A stretch of DNA of 21,142 nt from Lachnospiraceae bacterium (GCA_003446335.1 DMAZ01000059.1:1-21142); one strand, 5' to 3'; shown: positions 1 through 8,018, counted from the first letter of the stretch. The notes: generated by a model from the letters alone, not told the origin. Translations and numbers: made by a program.

Positions 1-713
1 TCGAGAGGAACACGACGATCCCGACAAAGAAGAGCCAGGTATTCTCCACAGCTGCCGATAATCAGACAGCCGTTGATATCAATGTTCTTCAGGGTGAGAG
101 ACAGTTCGCGGCTGACAATAAGTCCCTTGGCCAGTTCAGACTGGACGGTATCCCGCCGGCAAGACGTGGCGTTCCGCAGATCGAGGTAACATTTGACATT
201 GATGCAAACGGTATCGTAAACGTATCTGCAAGGGATCTGGGCACAGGTAAGGAACAGCATATCACGATCACCGCTTCTTCAAATATGTCTGATGCGGATA
301 TCGACAGAGCAGTCAAGGAAGCTGCTGCTTTCGAAGCACAGGATAAGAAGCGTAAGGAAGGCGTAGATGCCAAAAATGAGGCGGAGTCCATGGTATTCCA
401 GGTCGAGAATGCTATGCAGGAAGCCGGTGACAAGCTTGAAGCATCCGACAAGGCCGGCGTTGAGTCCGATCTTTCGGCACTGAAAGCTGTTGTTGAAAAG
501 CATAAGAACAACAATAATCTGAGTGATGCAGACATCGCGGAGATCAAGGATGCCAAAGACAGGCTGATGAATTCCGCTCAGAAACTTTTCGCAAAGATGT
601 ATGAGCAGACACAGCAGGCTCAGCAGGCAGGTCCTATGCCGCAGGGCGGCGCTTATAACGGCGGCCAGGGCGGCGATGATGATGTCGTAGATGCTGATTA
701 TACAGAAGTATAA
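1..713 (+). CDS. dnaK: Molecular chaperone DnaK (Hsp70), C-terminal part
   Basis: The gene is cut by the left edge; the reading frame is open from base 3 and ends in TAA at 711-713, leaving about 236 residues. The visible part begins in the beta-sandwich substrate-binding domain ([18 protein letters not shown], then [23 protein letters not shown] and [12 protein letters not shown]) and runs into the helical lid. It ends in a Gly/Gln-rich segment and an acidic tail ([12 protein letters not shown]), the usual end of bacterial DnaK. DnaK binds unfolded peptides in the cytoplasm in an ATP cycle driven by DnaJ and GrpE. The ATPase domain lies outside the window. dnaJ follows after 107 bp, with a terminator hairpin between them. 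The call is very secure. Confidence 0.98.
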   Translation, partial: ERNTTIPTKKSQVFSTAADNQTAVDINVLQGERQFAADNKSLGQFRLDGIPPARRGVPQIEVTFDIDANGIVNVSARDLGTGKEQHITITASSNMSDADIDRAVKEAAAFEAQDKKRKEGVDAKNEAESMVFQVENAMQEAGDKLEASDKAGVESDLSALKAVVEKHKNNNNLSDADIAEIKDAKDRLMNSAQKLFAKMYEQTQQAQQAGPMPQGGAYNGGQGGDDDVVDADYTEV

Positions 714-728
714 TGACGGTTTGAATTT

Positions 729-763
729 AAAGGCTCCCGCTTCGGAGTGGGGGCCTTTCTTTT
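729..763 (+). terminator. Rho-independent terminator between dnaK and dnaJ
   Basis: AAAGGC (729-734) pairs with GCCTTT (753-758), with further C/G pairing inside around a TTCGG-containing loop, followed by the T-rich stretch CTTTT. It lies 16 bases past the dnaK stop codon. I see no convincing promoter between it and dnaJ, so dnaJ probably depends on read-through, which would make DnaJ less abundant than DnaK. Confidence 0.8.
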
Positions 764-820
764 ACTGTTTAAAGGCAGGTCAGAATCGTTTACCATAACA
801 GATTGATATAGAGGGAACAT

Positions 821-1903
821 ATGGCGGAGAAAAGAGATTACTATGAGGTCCTGGGCGTAGGTAAGAATGCCGACGATGCCGAACTCAAGAAAGCATATCG
901 AAAACTGGCTAAGAAATACCATCCGGATGTTAATCCAAGTGAAGAGGCTGCCGAAAAATTCAAAGAGGCATCCGAGGCGTACTCAATCCTTTCCGATCCT
1001 CAGAAGAGAAAACAGTATGATCAGTTCGGGTTTGCCGCATTTGAACAGGGCGGCTACGGTGGATTTGACTTTAACAGCTTTGGCGGCGGAGATATATTCG
1101 GCGATCTTTTCGGTGACCTTTTCGGAGGCGGCGGAAGAACAAGATCCCGTTCCGCCAACGATCCTATGCGCGGCGCAAATGTCCGCACATCTGTCAGCAT
1201 CAGTTTTGAGGAAGCCGTATTCGGATGTGAAAAGCAGATCGAGATAAATTTCAGAGAAGAATGCGAGACTTGTCACGGAACCGGCGCCAAGGCGGGCACT
1301 TCGCCTGAGACATGCGGCAGATGTCACGGAACGGGGCGCGTGATCCAGACTCAGCAATCCATCTTCGGTATGATGCAGACGGAGGGGGTATGCCCGGAAT
1401 GCCGGGGTGCAGGAAAAATCATCCGTGAAAAGTGTCCTGACTGCCGCGGAACAGGGTATAAGACAAAGAAAGTGAAAATCAAGGTCCAGATTCCGGCAGG
1501 TATTGACAACGGTATGTCCGTACGTGTCCGTGAGAAGGGAGAGCCTGGCGTTAACGGCGGTCCGAGAGGAGATCTTCTTGTCGAAGTTCGTGTATCCCGT
1601 CATCCTCTTTTCCAGAGGAATGATACAGACCTCTACTCGACGGTACCGATCACTTTTACGAAAGCAGCCCTCGGCGGCAAGATCCGGATAAAGACGATCG
1701 ACGGAGAAGTCGAGTACGAAGTAAAAGCCGGAACACAGACAGATACAAGAGTTCGTCTGAGAGGAAAAGGTGTTCCTTCTCTTCAGAATTCGAACCGTCG
1801 CGGCGATCATTATGTGACGCTGGTCGTACAGGTTCCGACCAAGCTCAATAAAGCGCAGAAGGAAGCTTTGAGAAAATTTGCCGAAGAATGCGGTGAAAAA
1901 TAA
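821..1903 (+). CDS. dnaJ: Co-chaperone DnaJ (Hsp40, type I)
   Basis: This 360-residue protein has the full type I DnaJ layout. The J domain is at about residues 5-70 with the HPD motif at 34-36, which stimulates the DnaK ATPase. A Gly/Phe-rich linker follows ([15 protein letters not shown] and onward). The zinc-binding region at about 148-220 carries four CxxCxGxG repeats ([32 protein letters not shown]). The C-terminal substrate-binding domain contains the usual [15 protein letters not shown] stretch. The start is the ATG at 821, preceded by a GAGGG ribosome binding site. It delivers unfolded clients to DnaK in the cytoplasm. Its position downstream of dnaK and upstream of prmA is the normal Firmicutes order. 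Confidence 0.98.
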   Translation: MAEKRDYYEVLGVGKNADDAELKKAYRKLAKKYHPDVNPSEEAAEKFKEASEAYSILSDPQKRKQYDQFGFAAFEQGGYGGFDFNSFGGGDIFGDLFGDLFGGGGRTRSRSANDPMRGANVRTSVSISFEEAVFGCEKQIEINFREECETCHGTGAKAGTSPETCGRCHGTGRVIQTQQSIFGMMQTEGVCPECRGAGKIIREKCPDCRGTGYKTKKVKIKVQIPAGIDNGMSVRVREKGEPGVNGGPRGDLLVEVRVSRHPLFQRNDTDLYSTVPITFTKAALGGKIRIKTIDGEVEYEVKAGTQTDTRVRLRGKGVPSLQNSNRRGDHYVTLVVQVPTKLNKAQKEALRKFAEECGEK

Positions 1904-1929
1904 AACAGAACAGAAGCACATGGAATATG

Positions 1930-2033
1930 GGGCTGTCGCACCAGGCAATGTCAGTACTGTATATTGCGGATATTTGCAAAAAGCATCTGCAATACAGGGT
2001 GCTGACAGGCATTTGCGCGACAGCCCATTTTCT
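1930..2033 (+). repeat. Nested palindrome, terminator-like outer stem, between dnaJ and prmA
   Basis: The outer arms GGGCTGTCGC (1930-1939) and GCGACAGCCC (2017-2026) are perfectly complementary over 10 bp and are followed by ATTTTCTT, so the outer stem has the composition of a terminator. The loop is 77 bases rather than a few, and it is itself palindromic: TGTCAG (1949-1954) pairs with CTGACA (2002-2007), CTGTAT (1957-1962) with ATACAG (1992-1997), TGC (1965-1967) with GCA (1989-1991), and a small AAAAA-loop hairpin sits at the centre. The whole could fold as one long interrupted hairpin. It might be a terminator that gained a small palindromic insertion, or a structured RNA leader of prmA. 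Confidence 0.65.
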
Positions 2034-2054
2034 TCAAAAATAAGGAGATCGCTT

Positions 2055-3020
2055 ATGGAGTGGACCAAATATACGATTAATACGACCGAGGAAGCAGAAG
2101 ACCTTGTCTGTGCCATGCTTAATGATCTTGGAATCACCGGGATCGAGATCGAGGATAAAGTTCCGGTCCTTCCGGAGGAGAACGGAGGATATTTTGGGGA
2201 TGTTGTGCCGGATCTTGGGTACAATGATCACACGGCCAGAGTCTCATTCTATGTTGAGGTTCCGGATGAAAAGGATGAATCTGAGGATGAGGATGAACTT
2301 CTGCAGAAAGTGATCAGGGGACTCCTGGAAATCGGACAGTCGACGGATGTCGGGGAAGGATCCATAGAAATCGGAACGACGGCGGAGGAGGACTGGATCA
2401 ATAACTGGAAACAGTATTTCCACCAGTTCACGATCGATAACATCCGTATAGTTCCTTCCTGGGAAGAGATACCGCCTCAGGAGTCGGATGAGTTAATACT
2501 CCATATAGATCCCGGGATGGCTTTCGGAACCGGGAAGCATGAGTCGACGCAGCTGGCGATCAGAGGGATCCGGAAGTATTTAAGACCCGGTATGCGCATG
2601 CTCGATATAGGTACGGGAAGCGGTATACTGGGAATTATTGCGTTAAAGAGCGGCGCGGAATATGTTTTCGGAACAGATCTGGATACCAATGTACTGCCGG
2701 CAATTGCTGAAAATCTGGAGAAGAATCAGATCGACCCGTCAACATTTGAATACGGCATAGGAGACATAACGGCAGATGAAGAGATCCGTGAGAAGGCAGG
2801 AGATGGGTATGATATCGTTGTGGCCAACATTATTGCTGAAATTCTTGCCGGAATAACACCGGAGGTTCCGAATCGTCTGAAAAAAGGCGGTTATTATATT
2901 ACATCCGGGATCCTGAAGACGCATGCACAGGTGGTGCGGGACGCAATGGAAGCGTCGGGACTGACCATTATCGAAGAAGTGCCGATGGGTGAATGGGAGA
3001 GTATCATAGCCCGGTCGTAG
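2055..3020 (+). CDS. prmA: Ribosomal protein L11 methyltransferase PrmA
   Basis: This 321-residue protein transfers methyl groups from S-adenosylmethionine to ribosomal protein L11. The N-terminal substrate-recognition domain carries an acidic stretch (DEKDESEDEDE). The family motif DPGMAFGTGKHE starts at about residue 152, the SAM-binding loop DIGTGSG is at 184-190, and the catalytic-site motif VVANIIAEIL lies around residue 258. I chose the ATG at 2055 because AAGGAG precedes it at a good distance and the protein then begins MEWTKYTI, as the family does. The frame is open further upstream into dnaJ, but that part lies in the palindromic spacer. rsmE follows after 38 bp, so the two are probably co-transcribed. 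Confidence 0.96.
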   Translation: MEWTKYTINTTEEAEDLVCAMLNDLGITGIEIEDKVPVLPEENGGYFGDVVPDLGYNDHTARVSFYVEVPDEKDESEDEDELLQKVIRGLLEIGQSTDVGEGSIEIGTTAEEDWINNWKQYFHQFTIDNIRIVPSWEEIPPQESDELILHIDPGMAFGTGKHESTQLAIRGIRKYLRPGMRMLDIGTGSGILGIIALKSGAEYVFGTDLDTNVLPAIAENLEKNQIDPSTFEYGIGDITADEEIREKAGDGYDIVVANIIAEILAGITPEVPNRLKKGGYYITSGILKTHAQVVRDAMEASGLTIIEEVPMGEWESIIARS

Positions 3021-3058
3021 TAAGAATACAGATCATCATATGCTCAGGGAGAAGATTA

Positions 3059-3796
3059 ATGTTCCGTTTTTTTATCAATTCAGAACAGATTGAAGATAAA
3101 TTGCTTACCGTTGAAGGCAGCGATGTCAATCATATTCGAAACGTACTCCGCATGAAGGCAGGAGAGGATATCGAAGCCGTCGATGAGAACGGCAGGGTAT
3201 CGACCTGCAGGATCCGGGAGATTCAGGCGGACAGGATCCTCGCGGACCTTCTTTTTTCGGAAGAGAACGCGGCGGAGCTTTCCAATCGGATCACACTGTA
3301 TATGGGACTTCCGAAATTCGACAAGATGGAACTTGTCATTCAGAAGGCAGTCGAGCTTGGCGCTTACAGGATCGTTCCGGTCTCAATGAAGCGATGTGTT
3401 GTAAAGTTGGATCCGAGGAAAGCCGAGAACCGGGTGAAAAGGTGGCAGAGTATTGCAGAGTCGGCAGCCAAGCAGGCAAAGCGCGGATTGATCCCGGAAG
3501 TATCCTCTGTTATATCTTTCCGGGACGCTGTGAAAGAGGCAGGAGAATGCGATCATATTCTGTTTCCGTATGAATGTGCTGAAGATATCTCGAAGACGAG
3601 GGATTTTCTCAGAGAAATAAAAGCACAGGAATCTGTAGCGGTCTTCATTGGACCGGAGGGAGGGTTCGACCCCTCGGAAGTGGAAGCGGCAGGCGATGCC
3701 GGAGCCCATATCATTACTCTCGGAAGGCGGATATTAAGGACCGAGACTGCGGCCATCACAGCGATGTCCATTCTTATGTTCGCGCTGGAAAAGTGA
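3059..3796 (+). CDS. rsmE: 16S rRNA (uracil1498-N3)-methyltransferase RsmE
   Basis: This 245-residue protein of the SPOUT class methylates U1498 of 16S rRNA. It starts MFRFFINSEQIE, the typical PUA-like N-terminus. It has the VDENGRVSTCRI segment, then LPKFDKMELVIQKAVELGA. The C-terminal knot motifs are GPEGGF at 198-203 and LGRRILRTETAA starting at about 221, which form the SAM-binding trefoil knot. The ATG at 3059 follows AGGGAGAAG; an open frame reaches about 66 bases further upstream into the end of prmA but gives a non-family N-terminus. No clear terminator follows. In many Firmicutes mtaB comes next; here it is 11.7 kb away. Confidence 0.96.
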   Translation: MFRFFINSEQIEDKLLTVEGSDVNHIRNVLRMKAGEDIEAVDENGRVSTCRIREIQADRILADLLFSEENAAELSNRITLYMGLPKFDKMELVIQKAVELGAYRIVPVSMKRCVVKLDPRKAENRVKRWQSIAESAAKQAKRGLIPEVSSVISFRDAVKEAGECDHILFPYECAEDISKTRDFLREIKAQESVAVFIGPEGGFDPSEVEAAGDAGAHIITLGRRILRTETAAITAMSILMFALEK

Positions 3797-3835
3797 GCAG
3801 CAGTCAATTTAAAGAGAATTATTAAAATTAAGTGG

Positions 3836-3864
3836 TTGTGATTTTAAAACAAATGAGTTACAAT
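3836..3864 (+). promoter_or_regulatory. Sigma-A type promoter for guaB
   Basis: TTGTGA (3836-3841) and TACAAT (3859-3864) are separated by 17 bases in an AT-rich stretch. Transcription would start near 3871 and leave a leader of about 86 bases before guaB. Confidence 0.75.
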
Positions 3865-3882
3865 ATCTCCCAATAATCAAAA

Positions 3883-3921
3883 GGGCGATCAGCCCGCATG
3901 TTGCATAGTACCGTATTGCGG
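3883..3921 (+). promoter_or_regulatory. Possible competing hairpins in the guaB leader
   Basis: GGGC (3883-3886) can pair with GCCC (3892-3895) around GATCA, and CCGCA (3894-3898) can pair with TGCGG (3917-3921). The two stems share bases 3894-3895, so they cannot both be complete. I do not recognise a purine or other known riboswitch core. Both stems are short. Confidence 0.3.
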
Positions 3922-3956
3922 TCAGAACAATAATTACTAGAAAAAGGAGATTGTAT

Positions 3957-5459
3957 ATGGCTTATTTCTTTTCGGAACCGTCCCGTACATTTGGTGAGTA
4001 TCTGCTTGTTCCTGGTTATTCGTCTTCTGAATGTGTACCGGCAGCGGTCTCTCTTGAGACTCCTCTTGTTAAATATAAAAAGGGAGAGGAAGAGTGCCCT
4101 CTTAAAATGAACATCCCGATGGTTTCTGCCATTATGCAGTCTGTTTCCGGCGAGAAGCTTGCTATCGCACTGGCAAAGCAGGGAGGCGTATCGTTTATTT
4201 ATGGTTCTCAGACAGTTCGTGAGGAAGCCGACATGGTCAGACGTGTCAAAGCCTATAAGAAAGGGTTTGTCACAAGTGATTCCAATCTGTCCCCTGAGGC
4301 TACACTGGGTGATGTTCTTGATTTAAAGAACGCGACCGGGCATTCTACTGTGGCGATCACAGACGACGGGACTGCGCACGGGAAACTTCTTGGCATTGTT
4401 GCGTCCAGAGATTACAGACTTTCCCGTATGTCCAACGAGCTTAAGGTCACGGAATTCATGACTCCTCTCGAGAATCTGGTGACTGCCCCGGCAACGACAA
4501 GTCTCCATGACTGCAATGATATTATATGGAATAATAAGATCAATACGCTTCCGCTTCTTGATGAGGAAGGAAGGCTTCAGTACATCGTTTTCCGTAAAGA
4601 TTATGACAGCCACAAGGAGAATGTGAACGAGCTTCTTGATGCCAATAAGAGTTATGTAGTAGGTGCGGGAATCAATACCAGAGATTATGCGGAGAGAGTT
4701 CCGGCTCTTGTCGAAGCGGGAGCAGATGTCCTCTGTATCGATTCTTCTGAAGGGTTCAGCGAGTGGCAGAGCAGGACGATCGGCTGGATCCGTGAACATT
4801 ACGGAAATACTGTTAAGGTGGGTGCCGGAAACATCGTAGACAGAGAGGGATTCCTTTTCCTTGCGAAGGCAGGAGCTGATTTTGTCAAGATCGGTATCGG
4901 CGGAGGTTCGATCTGTATTACTCGTGAGACGAAAGGTATCGGACGCGGACAGGCTACAGCAGTTATCGAGGTGGCCAAGGCAAGAGACGATTATTATAAG
5001 CAGACAGGTATCTATATTCCGATCTGCTCGGATGGCGGTATTGTACACGATTATCACATTACACTCGCGCTGGCAATGGGCGCTGATTTCGTCATGCTGG
5101 GCCGTTATTTTGCCCGTTTCGACGAAAGTCCGACAAGCAAGCTTCGTGTCGGCGGCAATTATGTGAAAGAATACTGGGGTGAAGGATCCAACCGTGCCCG
5201 GAACTGGCAGCGCTATGACCTTGGCGGTGCTTCCAAGCTCAGCTTTGAGGAAGGCGTAGACAGCTATGTTCCCTATGCGGGAACTCTGGCTGAAGGTGTG
5301 GGCACGACTCTTTATAAGATCCGCTCAACGATGTGTAACTGCGGTGCTCTGTCTATTCCCGAGCTTCAGCAGAAGGCCAGGCTGACAGTCGTATCTTCCA
5401 CATCGATCGTGGAAGGCGGAAGTCATGATGTTATTCTCAAAAATAATCCGAGAGATTAA
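3957..5459 (+). CDS. guaB: Inosine-5'-monophosphate dehydrogenase, Tritrichomonas-type
   Basis: The enzyme oxidises IMP to XMP with NAD+, the committed step to GMP. The 500-residue protein has the TIM-barrel core interrupted by a CBS-domain pair at about residues 95-220. The active-site loop is [19 protein letters not shown] with the catalytic Cys at 320; the mobile-flap Arg-Tyr pair is in NWQRYDLGG. These deviate from the usual bacterial GIGPGSICTTR. From memory, the whole protein resembles the Tritrichomonas foetus enzyme closely, including a Lys nine residues before the Cys. I chose the ATG at 3957, six bases after AAGGAGA; the TTG at 3951 in the same frame is too close to it. The gene has its own promoter and terminator, so it is monocistronic. 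Confidence 0.96.
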   Translation: MAYFFSEPSRTFGEYLLVPGYSSSECVPAAVSLETPLVKYKKGEEECPLKMNIPMVSAIMQSVSGEKLAIALAKQGGVSFIYGSQTVREEADMVRRVKAYKKGFVTSDSNLSPEATLGDVLDLKNATGHSTVAITDDGTAHGKLLGIVASRDYRLSRMSNELKVTEFMTPLENLVTAPATTSLHDCNDIIWNNKINTLPLLDEEGRLQYIVFRKDYDSHKENVNELLDANKSYVVGAGINTRDYAERVPALVEAGADVLCIDSSEGFSEWQSRTIGWIREHYGNTVKVGAGNIVDREGFLFLAKAGADFVKIGIGGGSICITRETKGIGRGQATAVIEVAKARDDYYKQTGIYIPICSDGGIVHDYHITLALAMGADFVMLGRYFARFDESPTSKLRVGGNYVKEYWGEGSNRARNWQRYDLGGASKLSFEEGVDSYVPYAGTLAEGVGTTLYKIRSTMCNCGALSIPELQQKARLTVVSSTSIVEGGSHDVILKNNPRD

Positions 5460-5489
5460 AAGAGAAACAATAGAATAGAGAATAAGAGA

Positions 5490-5524
5490 GGGGCTGCCTG
5501 ATGTGACAGCCCCCAAATTTTTTT
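5490..5524 (+). terminator. Terminator after guaB
   Basis: GGGGCTG (5490-5496) pairs perfectly with CAGCCCC (5507-5513), followed by AAA and a run of seven T (5518-5524). It lies only a few bases from the truA stop codon on the other strand, so the same hairpin may also end the truA transcript, although the minus-strand T tract is poor. Confidence 0.9.
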
Positions 5525-5526
5525 CT

Positions 5527-6279
5527 TCAATTGTATTTCACTTCCATCAAGGTAAGTCCCCTTGCGGGAGCAGTCGGTCCCGCAAGGTTTCGATCTCTGG
5601 CTTCCAGGAGCGCCTTCATGGAGTATGGATCCCGTTTTCCTTCTCCGACTTCGATCAATGTTCCTACGAGAATGCGGACCATGTACTGGAGAAAACCTTC
5701 GCCTATGAATTCCAGGTCAATTTCATGTTCATTTTCAAGAATGTGAATGGCGTACAGTTTCCTTACTGTGGATTTCCTCATGCGCGGATTTCCGCAGAAA
5801 CTTCGAAAATCATGTTCCCCCCGAAGCTGAATGGTCGCCACCTTCATGGCAGCGGTGTCGAGTTTTCCTCTGTATTCATAAAGGTACTTTCGGTCGAAAA
5901 CATGGTGGGATTTGTCCTTACAGATCCTGTAAAGATAAGTCTTCTGGGAGGCGTTATATCTGCTGTGAAAACGGGGAGCTGCTACAGCTACGGAGGTGAC
6001 GCCGATGTCATCAGGCAGATACTCATTCAGGTAGTCACGGATCTCTGCCGGTGTCTTATCTGTATCCAGGCGGAACTGGGCGACCTGCCCTTTCGCATGG
6101 ACGCCGGCGTCCGTTCGTCCTGCACCGTGTACATCCACCGGATTTTCCGGAGGACTGTCGATCATGCGTGTCAGGATCGTCTCAATCTTCTGCTGGATCG
6201 TGTTGTCAGTGTCTCCCTGTTTCTGCCAGCCGTTGTAGCGCGTACCGTCATACTGAACGATCATTCGGTAGTTGGTCAT
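5527..6279 (-). CDS. truA: tRNA pseudouridine(38-40) synthase TruA
   Basis: This 250-residue protein isomerises uridines 38-40 in the tRNA anticodon stem. It begins MTNYRMIVQYDGTRYNGWQ, the family start, and carries GAGRTDAGVHA with the catalytic Asp at residue 57. Further family stretches are RYNASQKTYLYRI, the GEHDFRSFC region, and GEGFLQYMVRILVGTLIEVG near the C-terminus. Length fits the family. The ATG overlaps the stop codon of the upstream membrane-protein gene (ATGA at 6276-6279), so its translation is probably coupled to that gene. It converges on guaB, with a hairpin between. Confidence 0.97.
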   Translation of the reverse strand: MTNYRMIVQYDGTRYNGWQKQGDTDNTIQQKIETILTRMIDSPPENPVDVHGAGRTDAGVHAKGQVAQFRLDTDKTPAEIRDYLNEYLPDDIGVTSVAVAAPRFHSRYNASQKTYLYRICKDKSHHVFDRKYLYEYRGKLDTAAMKVATIQLRGEHDFRSFCGNPRMRKSTVRKLYAIHILENEHEIDLEFIGEGFLQYMVRILVGTLIEVGEGKRDPYSMKALLEARDRNLAGPTAPARGLTLMEVKYN

Positions 6280-6755
6280 GAATTGTCCTCTTTATCTGAA
6301 TCGGAATTGGCCCAGAATTTCAGCTTGTTCTTTACGGAATTTGCAGATGCTTCCGCATTGGAAACATCGGAAGCGTTCATCGTATCGGAATAGTCTGTAA
6401 ACGTCTCGGACCCGGGCAGGTCATAACCGGTGGAAGAAGGTTCGGTCTGGGAGGTCTGCGGCAGGCTGCTGACGGGGCTGGCCGGTGCGGAATAAGAAGG
6501 CTCTGCAGGAGACACGTCCTCTTCATTCTTCTTTTTCTTTTTTTCTTTAGGCTCTTTGGGTTCCGGTTTTTTGAACATATAGACGACCAGGAAAATAGTC
6601 AGGATCGGATTGAACATAAAAATTGCCGCAAAGAGCAGGCGATAACCGAAGACCATATTTGCGAGAAAGACCATATACATGCCGATTACGGCGGCAGCCA
6701 CGCTGACTGCAATTGAGAAAAGGGATAATATTATTTTCTGAACGGTAAGTTTCAT
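6276..6755 (-). CDS. Small membrane protein with charged, Ser/Pro-rich tail, function unknown
   Basis: I do not recognise this 159-residue protein. The first 60 residues hold two likely transmembrane helices (about 8-30 and 38-60). A Lys/Glu/Pro-rich stretch (KKPEPKEPKEKKKKKNEED) follows, then a Ser/Thr/Pro-rich, probably unstructured tail ending in an acidic segment. The positive cluster directly after helix 2 suggests both ends are cytoplasmic. Translation starts after a GGAGG site from the divergent promoter region, and the stop codon overlaps the truA start by 4 bases. The pairing with truA does not by itself suggest a role. Coding status is supported by the ribosome binding site, the overlap and the membrane pattern. 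Confidence 0.8.
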   Translation of the reverse strand: MKLTVQKIILSLFSIAVSVAAAVIGMYMVFLANMVFGYRLLFAAIFMFNPILTIFLVVYMFKKPEPKEPKEKKKKKNEEDVSPAEPSYSAPASPVSSLPQTSQTEPSSTGYDLPGSETFTDYSDTMNASDVSNAEASANSVKNKLKFWANSDSDKEDNS

Positions 6756-6804
6756 GGATATTACCTCCGAAGAATGATTAGTTACCCAAACTGTAGTTAA
6801 TAAA

Positions 6805-6813
6805 ACTATATCA
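6805..6813 (-). promoter_or_regulatory. Extended -10 promoter for the membrane protein and truA
   Basis: The minus strand reads TGATATAGT, an extended -10 box (TGn plus TATAGT). No good -35 is present at the expected place (about 6828-6833). Transcription would start near 6798, giving a leader of about 43 bases with a GGAGG site. Confidence 0.6.
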
Positions 6814-6849
6814 CAAATTAAGGTGCGATGCGTATTTTTTTGTGATATA
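6807..6849. repeat. 11-bp inverted repeat in the divergent promoter region
   Basis: TATATCACAAA (6807-6817) and TTTGTGATATA (6839-6849) are exact reverse complements around a 21-base centre. Each arm contains the extended -10 box of one of the two divergent promoters, so a dimeric regulator bound here could control both directions. The symmetry may also simply reflect two similar promoter boxes. Confidence 0.7.
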
Positions 6850-6851
6850 AT
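6843..6851 (+). promoter_or_regulatory. Extended -10 promoter directly before the cysteine desulfurase
   Basis: TGATATAAT is a perfect extended -10 box. The region 17 bases upstream (GTGCGA at 6823-6828) is only a weak -35. The box ends 9 bases before the ATG at 6861, so the transcript would carry a leader of only about 2-3 bases. Confidence 0.65.
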
Positions 6852-6860
6852 CGGAAAGCT

Positions 6861-8018
6861 ATGAGAGAAATATATTTAGATAATTCATCTACTACAATCG
6901 TGTCCGGGAAAGCGGCCCAGGCTGTTTATAACATCATGACAGAGGACTACGGAAATCCTTCATCTATGCATGCCATGGGTGTCCGGGCGGAAAAATATCT
7001 GAAGGAAGCCGCGGACCAGATCGCCGGAATCCTTAAAGTATCACCGAAAGAAATTTATTTTACTTCAGGCGGAACGGAGGCCAATAACTGGGCGCTTATC
7101 GGAGGAGCCAGAGCCAATCGGCGTGCAGGAAATAAGATCATCACAACACAGATGGAGCATCCTGCAGTATCCGAACCGATGAAAGTGCTCGAGGCGGAAG
7201 GCTTCGAAGTGATACGCATACCGGTCTCAGGCAGCGGCCTTATAGATATGGATCTGTTGGAGAGAGAGCTGGATGAAAATGTCATCCTCATCTCCATGAT
7301 GTATGTAAATAATGAGATCGGCGCAGTCACGCCGGTCGCTGAAATAGGCCGCCTTAAGAAGAGGAAGGCTCCGAATGCACTCTATCATGTCGATGCGATC
7401 CAGGCTTTTGGCAAGTATCGGATCTATCCGCGTGAGCTGGGCGTAGATATGCTTTCTGTGAGCGGTCATAAACTGCATGGCCCGAAGGGGACGGGATTCC
7501 TGTATAAGAGCGATAAAGCAAAAGTACTTCCTCTGATTTACGGCGGAGGTCAGATGTCTGCTCTTCGCTCAGGGACGGAAAATGTACCCGGTATTGCGGG
7601 TCTCGGGATTGCTGCCGTGGAAGCCTATACGGACTTTGACGCAAAGATCAATCATATAAGATCCCTCAGAAATCAGATGGTCGAAGGGCTTTCCGGTATG
7701 GACCGGGTAATTGTTCACGGAATGGAAGGTGAGGCAGGAGCCCCGCATATTGTGAATGCGTCCTTTATCGGGGTCGGTTCCGAGGTACTCCTTCATACGC
7801 TTGAAGACCGCGGTATCTACATTTCTGCGGGCTCTGCATGCTCTACGCATAAAAGAGCCGGATCGCCGACGCTGACAGCCATCGGTGCCACGAAAGAGGA
7901 AATGGCCTCGGCTGTCAGATTCAGTTTCTCAGAACTGAATACGGCGGATGAGGTGGAAGAAGTTTTAAAGATTCTCGGCGAGGTGATCCCCGCGCTGAGG
8001 CGCTACCGAAGAAAATAG
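6861..8018 (+). CDS. Cysteine desulfurase (NifS/IscS type), likely sulfur donor to ThiI
   Basis: This 385-residue PLP enzyme converts cysteine to alanine and takes the sulfur as a persulfide. It starts MREIYLDNSSTT, exactly at the family N-terminus, so the ATG at 6861 is firm. TSGGTEANNWAL binds the cofactor phosphate, SGHKLHGPKG carries the PLP lysine at 204, and the mobile-loop Cys lies at about 327 in SAGSACSTHKRAG. thiI follows after 75 bp and shares a terminator with it. In Bacillus subtilis the equivalent pair is NifZ-ThiI, where the desulfurase supplies 4-thiouridine synthesis; I infer the same partnership. General Fe-S cluster supply cannot be excluded. Transcription starts very close to the start codon. 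Confidence 0.95.
   Translation: MREIYLDNSSTTIVSGKAAQAVYNIMTEDYGNPSSMHAMGVRAEKYLKEAADQIAGILKVSPKEIYFTSGGTEANNWALIGGARANRRAGNKIITTQMEHPAVSEPMKVLEAEGFEVIRIPVSGSGLIDMDLLERELDENVILISMMYVNNEIGAVTPVAEIGRLKKRKAPNALYHVDAIQAFGKYRIYPRELGVDMLSVSGHKLHGPKGTGFLYKSDKAKVLPLIYGGGQMSALRSGTENVPGIAGLGIAAVEAYTDFDAKINHIRSLRNQMVEGLSGMDRVIVHGMEGEAGAPHIVNASFIGVGSEVLLHTLEDRGIYISAGSACSTHKRAGSPTLTAIGATKEEMASAVRFSFSELNTADEVEEVLKILGEVIPALRRYRRK

Noticed and set aside
714..820. Heat-shock operator (CIRCE) or separate promoter before dnaJ
   Set aside because: No TTAGCACTC-like inverted repeat is present and no convincing -35/-10 pair is seen; the operator would be expected upstream of the window.
1878..2054. N-terminal extension of prmA starting inside the end of dnaJ
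   Set aside because: The extra 59 residues cover the palindromic spacer and match no family; the ATG at 2055 has a good ribosome binding site and the family N-terminus.
983..2224. Long open frame of 413 codons on the minus strand opposite dnaJ and the start of prmA
   Set aside because: It lies entirely opposite well-supported genes and a palindromic spacer, its translation resembles no family, and it has no ribosome binding site.
3865..3956. Guanine-type purine riboswitch before guaB
   Set aside because: The conserved core and the two-loop layout of purine riboswitches are absent.
5503..6393. Open frame of 296 codons on the plus strand opposite truA
   Set aside because: truA on the minus strand is unambiguous with catalytic motif; this frame is its shadow and starts inside the guaB terminator region.
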